The position numbers and the translations under genes were made by a program. A stretch of 64,000 bases of DNA, from contig QNQO01005767.1 in the NCBI GenBank assembly GCA_003290165.1, positions 349,564 to 413,563 on the forward strand. The letters are read 5' to 3'. Shown here in pieces: positions 55,576 to 64,000 of the stretch. Under the pieces are notes generated by a model, which worked only from the letters and a program-made list of their open reading frames with translations, had not been told where the DNA came from and ran no database searches. The stretch comes from Berberis thunbergii (Eukaryota; Streptophyta; Magnoliopsida; Ranunculales; Berberidaceae). The stretch's first letter is position 1. Every line of letters begins with the position of its first letter.

Positions 55576-56108
55576 ATCTGACAGCTCTTTATCTAATGTT
55601 ATTGTATAGAAAAATAATTATTGACAAATTTTAAAAAGAATAAAATAATCATGACATTAACTTTGGATTTTTTCAACAAGGAAAAGATAAGGAGATGAGA
55701 TTACTGACACAAAAAGAAAATACATTTCTTCTGTACGAAGTTGCAGAATTTCGAACCCAAACAGGATTTCTGACACGTACACTTTAACCCATATTTCAAA
55801 AATGCATCCAAAAAGGAGTAAAATAAAACAGAAAGATTAATATAGGGAAACGAGAAACTCACATTTTTCTTTCCCCCTTTTGCTCCTTCTTCCTCTTTTT
55901 TTTTTTCCATTCTATAGATTTTTTTTCTATGCAGTTGAGAAGAACGCAAACCTCTATTTAACCAACCTAAAACAAAACCCTACAAGATTAAGGTTTGCAT
56001 AAGGTTATAATGACACCCCCTTATTTATTTATTTAGTTATTATATGATTCAACTCCAAATTTAATAAAACCCTAAAATTTTATAATGCGAATTAATTAGT
56101 GTCGTTAC
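55576..56108. other. Intergenic region between CGLD27 pseudogene and transporter copy 2
   Basis: 5' flank of the pseudogene and 3' flank of the transporter. The segmental duplicate of 25648 onward begins at about 56109. No coding region recognised. Confidence 0.5.
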
Positions 56109-56252
56109 AAAATTGTTTCTTTTCTCTTCCTTTAATTATACCTAAACCGAAAAACTTAAGCTCTTAAACTCAGAACTACAACTAACATCCAACACAGTTG
56201 GGCAATCAAACTAATCTATGGACGGAAGTAATTAATATAAATAACAAAGTCT

Positions 56253-58767
56253 TCAAATCATCTCCAAGCACTCTTTTTCATCATCGATAACTACTACCCT
56301 AGTAGCTCCTTGTTCTTTATTCTTTCCATCTTCAAGTTCCAAATTAGCAACCCTTTTTTCTGTGCTTTTCCCCCATAACACACTGTATAGGCCACAAGCC
56401 AAAAATATTCCACCTAAAACACTGCAACAAAATCACATTAATCAGCACTCAGCAGGCAAGTTATACAAAGTAAGGCTAATAAAAAATTTTGATAGTTAGA
56501 AAATGTACCTTCCCATATAAATTGTTTCGCCTAAGAATGCTGTGGAACAAAAGATTGTGATGATCAAAGACAATGGGGTTGACATGGCTAGGAAAACAGG
56601 TCCTCTTTTCTCAATGCACCAAGCTTGTAAGTAGAATGCAACACCAGTTACAGCAATTCCCTGAGTAATCAAATCACAACACCACCTTATTAATTTTATT
56701 AACTTATTAAAAAAAATCAATATTTCATCATTCATATTTACTCACACAATAGGCCACTGCAACGAGTCCGATGTCAAAATGCAATTTCCATGTACTGATA
56801 TTCCTCTGAAAAGCAATGGCAATCAAGAATGACTGGATGGTGCTTAGTAAGCATTGAAGTGTTGTGGACAGAAGCTTGGAAGGATAGCTTTCCAAAATTT
56901 TCCCCTGTTTTGTATCAAATACAAAATTAATTTTTTCTTTTCTTTCAATTGAATATATATTCAAATGACCTTTAGTTATAACTTATAAGAAAAAATCTAA
57001 TCAGCTTGGTTCTTGTGCCTTGTTAGTGCCTGGGCATGGAGAGAAAGGTAGAGTTAACACTCACGTGTTGAATACCCACTCCAAACACTATCAGTGCTCT
57101 CTCCCCAGACTGCATAGAAATGTTCAACTTATAAATACACCTACCTGCAAAACAAGCCATAAACCCCATAACACATTTGAAGTAAGCATAAGGAAGCAAC
57201 CCTTTATCCAAGTAGAGCTTGAACCAGAATGGACTGGGCTTTGTTCAGTGTGATGTCCAAATGGGTAATGAGTTGGCCTCCAATGGGGGCCCTTATAGAG
57301 TGCAAGAGTAGCAGCACCAGCCAAAACTAGAACAACACCCACCATCTTAGCAAACCCAGCAGGGGTTCTCAGCTTTACATTTTCCATCCTGCAATAAATA
57401 AATAAATAAAAATGTAGCTGAAAAAACCATAAAAAAACAGCTTTATATAGCATGTGACACCCCCACTATATATATACACCCATGGTAGGGTTCAAGTAGG
57501 GTTTACTTTTAACCCTATTTGCCCTACTAATTTTATTGATGATTACTACTGACCACCCAATAATGCAACCTGCCTTTCTAATTTACTTAGAAAAGGTTTG
57601 TGTGGAAGTTCTCTAAGTCTCTAAAGAATGAACTGACCACACTAATTTTTAATTGTTACAAAGGTTCAAAGTCATGGATGATTGCGTGGCAACAAATAGA
57701 GGTTATATCAACATAACTATCAATGATCAAGCAGGAGGCTAGTGTTCAGAGGCCTGGTCGGAAGGCTAGACGTTTGTTTTATATTATAATTTATAAAAGT
57801 TAAGAATAATAATATATAAATTATTTTCAATTTAAAGCCAATGTAAATATGAAAAATTAAATATAATAACATATAAATTAACGAGTAACACAAAAATAGT
57901 CTTTATTGTTCTTTGATAGATATTATCTCATCTAGATGTATAAACTATCTTTCAAAAACTGACCTAAAAAAATATGTAATTTTCTAAATTAATTGAGCTA
58001 TCTCAGATGAAACTTTGACAATTAAAAAAAAAATTAAAATAAAAAAATGTCCTGCAAACAATTTTTTTTTTTTTTTTTTTCGATAAACAAGCTGGAATTT
58101 TGAGGATCCCCGAACCAGATCATTAAAATCAAGAGCATAAAAAAATGTTCTGAAATGCGCGTGCACTTTCAAACATGCTTTGAGCATCCTTTTGACAAAT
58201 TTCAGTAACTAAGTCTCTCTTTGAGGAAAACTATTACCTTAGTAAAACAGCCAAGAAGAAGGTGATGACAGGAAGAGTGTTTGATGTTGCAGCAGCCAAA
58301 GTTGCAGATGTATACACAAGCGCAATCCCATACAGATTCAAGCATACAGTGATCCTGAAAACCCAAAAATTCAATAATCTTTCTATCATTCCATATTGAT
58401 ATCGAAATCCAAATCATCATCTGAACCATAACCAAACAACAATCTAGCTAATAAGACTTACCCAAACAAAGAAACCATAAAAATCTTGCAAAAGGCCACT
58501 AATGTCAGCGGCGGAGCTTTCTTCCTGTAAGATCAAATATCACTTCAGAATCATCAAAACACTTGTTGAACACCATGTAAACAAGTGTACTTACCGTTCA
58601 AATATTATGGCGACAGGGACTAAAAATATGGTTGCTGCTGCTTGCCTGTAAAACACAAACACCATGCTGTTCATGCCTTGATTGAATGCAGCTTTAGAGA
58701 GCATGAACATGCCAGCATAAATGGTTTGTATCAGAATGATAACCAAATAAGGATTTTTTCCATCCAT
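56253..58767 (-). CDS. UMAMIT21: WAT1-related/UMAMIT amino-acid transporter, copy 2
   Basis: Seven exons with the same lengths and phases as copy 1: 58767-58595, 58524-58462, 58354-58238, 57388-57145, 56904-56746, 56660-56509 and 56421-56253, giving 358 residues. All junctions are GT-AG. Differences from copy 1 are a handful of substitutions, for example A to G at the first residue of exon 5, L to F in the exon 6 CSTA(L/F)LGET motif, and D to E in the tail (NLELEDGK). No stop or frameshift, so both copies look functional. The role would be as for copy 1, a ten-helix plasma-membrane (or vacuolar) exporter/importer of amino acids, by family. Its promoter is altered by an insertion 20 bp upstream of the TATA box. 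Confidence 0.93.
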
Positions 58768-58863
58768 ATTTATGAGTTTTTTTAAGCTACTCCTCTTACT
58801 GGCTCTTCGTGTTTGATGGCTTCAAATAAAAATCTTTACTTCAGAACCACATCTCTCCACTAC

Positions 58864-58870
58864 TTATATA
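58864..58870 (-). promoter_or_regulatory. TATA box of transporter copy 2
   Basis: CTTTATATAAG on the minus strand, about 95 bp upstream of the ATG. On the upstream side, foreign DNA starts 20 bp away at 58890. Confidence 0.6.
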
Positions 58871-58890
58871 AAGCTTTCATGGTGCAGCTT

Positions 58891-59482
58891 TGTAGCTCCC
58901 CGTAATTTTTGTACTTACTGAAAATATTTATATTTTTGTGTCATTGTCTTCATTAAGTTATGGGCATACGTATGAGCTATTTGTTTGTTCATGTGACGTG
59001 TAGTTTGTTTATTTAAGAATTAATTTCCTACCTACCTTCCTCTACCGAATCTCGGGACGAGATTCTTTTGAGTTGTATATATTGTAATACCCGCCTAATT
59101 AAATAAATATAAAAATTTATTTTATAAACCCTAATGTTGATGGGTTGCTACTAAATTGTATTTGGGGCTTGGTTTTGGGCTTTTATTAAACTAATAAGTA
59201 GGGTTTTATTATGTGAAAGAGGGTGGATGCATTCGGAAGTTTAGTTGGGGCGAATAGCCGCCCACACTATAAAAACAAAAACCATTCCTTCTTTCTTCTC
59301 TTGTGCAACAAACGAATTCTTCCCCTTTTCTTCTTTCTCCTTCCCTTCTTCATGATTTCTTCTTCGATGGCGGTGTGAGAGAGACTGCGGCCAGGGCACA
59401 GGGGGAAGAGACCTTTTAAAGCCGTGCGGGCCGGTTGGGCCCAAAGCGAACAATATCTTACTGTGCGGATCGGGTCGTGACA
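58891..59482 (+). mobile_element. 592-bp chimeric LTR-like insertion in the copy 2 promoter
   Basis: Starts TGTAGCTCCCCGTAA and ends GGGTCGTGACA, flanked by the 5-bp repeat AGCTT (58886-58890, 59483-59487). The site is unoccupied in copy 1 (GGTGAAGCTTTTTG at 28469). The first 330 bp match 9267-9600, and CAGGGCACAGGGGGAAGAG at 59394 matches 10022. From ACCTTTTAAAGCCGTG (59411) to the end it matches the 3' end of the TRIM LTR (32770-32842). It appears to be a deletion- or recombination-derived LTR of one superfamily. Confidence 0.75.
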
Positions 59483-61128
59483 AGCTTTTTGTTTGTTTTA
59501 TGTTTTGCTTGAGGGCCTCCCTCTCCTTTTTTCATTTGCTTTACATATAATTAGTAATTTCTTTCATAATTTTTCTTTAAATATATATAAGTATATATTG
59601 AAGAATTTTCAATATATATAATGCATCCAAAGGTTTTGAATGTACGGTGCATCAAGGTAATTTCAGGTTTTTCGAGTTTGTTACTTTTGTGAATTTGGCT
59701 GGTAACTTAAGTGAATAGTAAATTTTGTACATCATGTTAGTAAATAAGTAAGTGGAAACTTTGGTCACGCAATGAAAACTTTATATGTACCTACATAGTA
59801 GTTTATGTACACTAGACGATAACATTTTGTGAATGCCATACCATACATCCAAATTTGTGTATGTACCGAAGCATTGCCTTACATATGTATACTTTTTACT
59901 TCTTTTTTGTGTGTTCAAGAATGACAATTATTGCAGTCCAACTGAAGGTCAGGGACGGAAGATACTTATATTAATCTTAGCCTAGATTCAGCGACGACAT
60001 TTGTATTACTAGATTGGTAGCTTTAGTTATAATAAAGGCGTTTCTAATGATTTTCCGGATAAGACAATGATAATGAAATGTGAAACCCTATACCTAGGCC
60101 TAGATAATTTGAAAGCTTGTCTTTGCAAATAACACGCACAATTTTTTTTTAATTAATTAGAAAATTTACAAAATATTAGAGCACCTTAATTTGGCTTTAA
60201 GAGTTCGACAATTCTAGCGAGCAAGATAGGTATATCTCTTTTGCCTAAAAAAAGTCTAGCAAGATTCTCTTTCTTTGCACAAAAAGTGTTGTTGTTAATT
60301 TTTTTTTTTAATAATAATCTTCATGTTTTACCGAAGAAAAAAAAAAGTAAAAATGTCATAACAACATGAATTATTAGGAAAAAAATCTTCTATTTTAGGA
60401 TTTTAGTGACGAAACCAAAATCAATATTCCCACCTGCTTTATTCTTAAATTTACGGTGCTAAAATTCTATGGAGTTTTGTATTCAAGGTGCAAAGATTCA
60501 GTCTTTACTCCATAAGAAAATTAAGAACCACGTGCCAATTTTAAAGGTTTTCGTTAAATATGCTCTTATCAAATTGCACCAAACGAAAAGTCTTTAACAC
60601 CATATTGGTTAGCGAGATCACCACTAACAAAACCTTAATTTATCTCCTAATTAACTACTAAACATTATATAGTAGCGTAGATTCAACTATATTTAAAGTG
60701 TCGTGTGTATCGATTAAAAGAACATGCGCCGCTCTATGTAAATCACATTCATACCTAATTTGATAACTAAAGTTCAACAAAACAAACTCATGAAAATTAT
60801 ATCCGAAAACAACATATTTCTCCTTTTGTTAGGTGTGTGGTAAAGGTCTTAAATAAGGCAAAAGTTTATGTAGTGCTATTTCTTTTCAGTTTGTTTCAAA
60901 CATAAACAACTTAAAAAAGTGCTTGATACTATCCATCAATCAGTTGCTTTCTTTTCATTGCTTTATTAAAAATGCCACCTGCCTTAATTAATCAATTACT
61001 TAATTAGTGCTTTATTAACTTCATTACTTTGCTTAAGCTAAAACACATACTTATAACGAGTTTCTTATTACATGTCGTGTTAGAATGAAACAACTGAGTT
61101 TGAACATGCTTGATTATTTTTGTTGGGT

Positions 61129-61514
61129 ATCAGATTAGTACCAATTTCGGTCTTAGAGAGGCGATTTCAGGGGTATTTCGGTCTTTGGCGGAAAACTGAT
61201 CTCAACCGTCCCTCATCTGTGGGACTGCATCCTAGCCATCGACTGGTGGCGGCTAGGGCAACCACAGCGACAACCCTAGGCGGCTTAGCCACCCATTGCC
61301 GGCTTAGCAAAGCTTGTTTCGGCTTGAGACACACCGTTTCTTGATCTTTATAGTTTTTTAAGATGTTTGTCCAATTGGATTTTTTCTTCTCGGGTAAAGT
61401 CGTCATGTACCCCCGATAGTTTGTATCATAATTTTTTCCAAGTAATAAAGGTCTGGCATCCCATAGCTGCCCCTCCCTACTGGAGGTTCTAATAAATAAT
61501 AATAATAAAAAAAA
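61129..61514 (+). mobile_element. 386-bp retroposon with A-rich tail and 17-bp target duplication
   Basis: Flanked by the perfect 17-bp repeat GATTATTTTTGTTGGGT (61112-61128, 61515-61531) and ending in (AAT)n plus A8. The corresponding site at 30386 has one copy of the 17-mer and no insert. Long duplication plus 3' A-rich tail is the mark of target-primed (L1-mediated) insertion, so this is a SINE or a 5'-truncated LINE/transcript copy. Its sequence (GACTGGTGGCGGCTAGGG..., TAGCCACCCATTGCC) was not recognised; a 74-codon frame (61120-61344) spans the junction and is not a real gene. Confidence 0.88.
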
Positions 61515-61994
61515 GATTATTTTTGTTGGGTTGGGTTCAGCCTATTAGGGTGGATCAGGTCCTGAATTTAAAATGGTCACTAGAATTACTATTGATGTTT
61601 ATAAATATTAAAAGATAAAGAAAAAAAAAGTACAGACCTGCGTTTTTGTTTTGTGCGACAGCTGTGTGCGCATACCTCTAGATTCATGGACGACATTTGT
61701 ATTACTAGAGTGGTAGCTTTAGTTATAATAAAGGTGCTTCCAATGTTTTTCCGAGTAAGACAATGGTAATGAAATGTGAAACCCTATACCGAGGCGTAGA
61801 TAATTTGGGAACTTGTCGTTGCAAATAACACACACAATATTTTTTTTACATTAATTAGAAAATTTACAAAAAATTAGAGCACCTTAATTTGGCTTTAAGA
61901 GTTTGAGAATTTGTCAGGCTTTAGGCAGATAGGTATATCTCTAGGCAGTACCTAATAAAGGAAAATGCATATTTTGCCTTTTTCTCTTTTTATA

Positions 61995-62193
61995 GGAATT
62001 CTAAATGTCGAGAAAGTGGGCGAGGAAATGAGCAAGGGGAGGGAGGTGGCGGGGTGGTGACCGTTCACCTCCCTCGGGATGTGTGCTGTCTTTTTTGACG
62101 CGTGCATCTCGAGGGAGGTGATGAACAGTCTCCATCCCACCACCTCCCTCCCCTCGCTCATTTCCTCACTCGTTTCCTCGCCATGTAGAATTC
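61995..62193. mobile_element. Palindromic MITE, copy D (about 199 bp)
   Basis: Ends GGAATTCTAAATGTCGAG and CTCGCCATGTAGAATTC with long complementary arms around GTCTTTTTTGAC. Compared with 38965 and 42300 (CTTTTATTCAATAAA) the insertion is clear, but no clean target duplication remains; a few bases of the left or right junction were lost. Confidence 0.85.
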
Positions 62194-62787
62194 AATAAAA
62201 GTCTAGCAAGATTCTCTTTCTTTGGAGTCATTTTAAAAATAATCTTCGTGTTTTATCGAAAAAAAAAAAAAGTTAAAATGTCATAACACCATGAATTAGT
62301 AGGAAAAAGATTTATTTTTAGGGTTTTAGTAACAAAACCAAAATCAATATTCCCACCTGCACTATTCTTAGAGTTATGGCGCCAAAATTCTATAGAGTTT
62401 TGTATTCGGGGTACAAAGATTCAGTCTCTACTCCATAAGGAACCACATGCTAATTTTAAAGATTTTCGTTAAATATGCTCTTATCAAATTGCACCAAACG
62501 AAAAGCCTAATTAGCACCATAATGGTTAGCGAGATCACCACTAACAAAACTAAATTTATCTCCTAATTAACTACTAAACAATGTCTATTTGTAGTGAATC
62601 ATTTTGGCAAATTATTTGTATTATATAGTAGCCGTGGACTCGACTATATTTAAAGTGTCGTGTGTATCGATTAAAAGAACATGCAACTGCTATGCAAATC
62701 ACATTATATACATACTTTGATAACTAAAGTTGAACAAACCAAACTCAAGAAAATTGTATTTCTCCTTTTGTTAGATGTGTGGTGAAG

Positions 62788-62976
62788 GCAGAAATTCTAA
62801 ATGTCGAGGGAAAGAACGAGGAAACCAGCGAGGAAAAAGAGGTGGCGGGGGGTGAACCGTTCACCCCCCTCGAGATGTTTTTCGGACGCGCATCTCGAGG
62901 GGTGAACGGTTCACCCCCCGCCACCTCCTTTCCTCGCTGGTTTCCTCGCCCTTTCCCTCGACACATAGAATCGCTC
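62788..62976. mobile_element. Palindromic MITE, copy E (189 bp)
   Basis: Long, nearly perfect arms (GGTGAACCGTTCACCCCCC is itself mirrored on the other arm) around TTTTTCGG. Target duplication GTGGTGAAG (62779-62787, 62977-62985). Empty site GTGTGGTGAAGGTCTTAAA at 39638, 42965 and 60834. Confidence 0.9.
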
Positions 62977-64000
62977 GTGGTGAAGGTCTTAAATTTTTTA
63001 TTTTTTATTTTTCAGATATGAATTAATAGGGCAAAAGTTTATGTAGTGCTATTTCTTTTCAGTTTGTTTCAGACATAAACAACTTAAAAGTGCTCGAGAG
63101 TATCCATCAATCAGTTGCTTTCTTTTCATTGCTTTATTAGTGCCACTTGCCTTAATTAATCAATTACTTAAAGTCTTAATTAGTGCTTTATTAACTTCAT
63201 ATACTTTGCTTAAGCTAAAACACATACTTTGGGGCAGGTGTGACAGCCCCATTGTCAGAGAAGAAATAAGGAAATGAGAAGCTGATTGTTGGGGTTTGAT
63301 TGAAGACTCACAAGTGTGTTTTGGATCCGTTTTTTGTCGAATTTTAGTATCGTTTGTTTCAGTGTATACTTCCTTTGATTGGGAGTTGTTTGAAGCTCTT
63401 GTGAGGTAATTCTTTTATTGCTCATTGTATTTCTCAAGCCTTTGGCAAAAAAGTTTGATAAGAACACTGTACTTCTTTTATTGATTAGTGATTTAGTGGA
63501 TTTATTGAATTTAATCCGTGATTTTTTTACCCTTTACCTTAAAGGGTTTTCCACGTATATCTTGGTGTCCTTGATTTTACATTGATTATTTGCTTGTATT
63601 GAATATTTGTTTGGCGATATTACTTAGTACTTCTATTATAAAATTCTTTGCAGTTGTTTGCGTTGTTTGCCCAACAATTTTATTTTATTTTAAGAACTAC
63701 TCTTAAATGCATTAATAAATACTATTACAATATTGATGTCATGCAAAAATAGCTAGAGTATGAGCTTCACATTTTAAAAACTCGATTAATATAATTACAA
63801 TATTAGAGAGTCTGAATATTAAGCAATCGTAAGCAATCGTCTAATATTACTGATAAGAGGACGCCATACCTAACATGTAACCGTCGTAGGCTGAAGAGAT
63901 CATCTTAGGAATAAAGATAAAAGTCTCTAAATCTCCCAGAATTAATACCTGATCACGCTGCTTCTGGTGCATAAGATTATGTTATTCCATAAGATTTCAT

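Larger units (their letters stand above)
58768..61674. repeat. Duplicated unit R4
   Basis: Counterpart of R1 in the second segmental copy, interrupted by the 592-bp insertion and by a retroposon. At 61674, inside the solo LTR, it jumps to a further partial unit (R5). Confidence 0.85.
61675..63256. repeat. Partial duplicated unit R5 inserted in the solo LTR
   Basis: Runs from CCTCTAGATTCATGGACGAC (equivalent of 38660) to the AAACACATACTT landmark (equivalent of 30316), closer to R2/R3 than to R1 in several indels (TTTAGGCAGATAGGTATATC at 61920). It carries MITE copies D and E. Confidence 0.8.
61121..63676 (+). repeat. Solo LTR split by later insertions
   Basis: The LTR matching 30395-30971 is in pieces here: its first bases at 61121-61128 (duplicated by the retroposon), the 5' part at 61524-61674 and the 3' part at about 63257-63676, ending CCCAACA followed by ATTTT. 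A 1.58-kb partial repeat unit lies between the two halves. Confidence 0.75.
56109..64000. repeat. Segmental duplicate of 25.65-31.3 kb
   Basis: From AAATTGTTTCTTTTCTC the sequence follows 25648 onward in the same orientation through the transporter gene, its promoter, the repeat unit and the solo LTR, with mostly single-base differences. It lacks the copia element (empty site CCATAAGATTTCAT at the window end) and MITE C. It has its own insertions at 58891, 61129 and 61675. Confidence 0.9.

Noticed and set aside
55701..55949. 82-residue minus-strand frame rich in Lys, Phe and Cys
   Set aside because: AT-rich flanking DNA; no motif, no splice context and absent from the duplicated segments.

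Overview
This is nuclear DNA from a flowering plant, most likely a dicot. The evidence is intron-bearing plant genes, an intronless plant subtilase, Ty1/copia elements using the initiator-tRNA-Met primer site (TGGTATCAGAGC), CACTA-type subterminal repeats and AT-rich intergenic DNA. Only three protein-coding genes look intact apart from one retrotransposon polyprotein: a subtilisin-like protease (SBT1.7-like, 14794-17079, minus) and two nearly identical seven-exon WAT1/EamA amino-acid-transporter genes (UMAMIT21-like, 25792-28343 and 56253-58767, both minus). A glycine-rich secreted-protein gene (46955-47534, plus) carries a frameshift after its signal peptide. A nuclear CGLD27/Ycf36 gene (53122-55575, minus) is a multiply broken pseudogene, and a fragment of a second copy lies at 4212-4670.

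Layout: 1-4211 is the 3' part of a copia element with one uninterrupted gag-pol frame and its 3' LTR. Its end abuts the CGLD27 fragment exactly. 5264-6690 is one end of a CACTA-like element, followed by 1 kb of degenerate 10-bp GATC-rich tandem repeat and a copia 3' end. 9267-13235 is a 4-kb TG..CA-type element with a 5-bp target duplication that has captured part of an F-box/WD40 gene. The subtilase follows, then about 8.5 kb of mostly anonymous DNA. The first transporter gene starts a complex duplicated region (25.65-45.4 kb) in which a roughly 3-kb gene-free unit occurs three times. One copy is split by a 5.4-kb copia element that itself contains a complete small TRIM element. 48.5-53.1 kb is a decayed, 3'-truncated copia element. 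The second transporter gene and its flank (56.1-64.0 kb) are a segmental duplicate of 25.65-31.3 kb.

Several insertions can be read as filled versus empty sites between the duplicates. A solo LTR predates the duplication. The copia element, a 592-bp LTR-like element placed 20 bp upstream of the second transporter's TATA box, a 386-bp poly(A)-tailed retroposon with a 17-bp target duplication, and several long palindromes came later. The palindromes form a dispersed family (five full copies, one half copy) with 8-10 bp target duplications. Within a copy the two arms match closely, while arms of different copies diverge. I regard this family and the captured-gene element as the least ordinary content. 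No tRNA, rRNA or CRISPR was seen. All gene names rest on recognising protein motifs by eye, not on a search.
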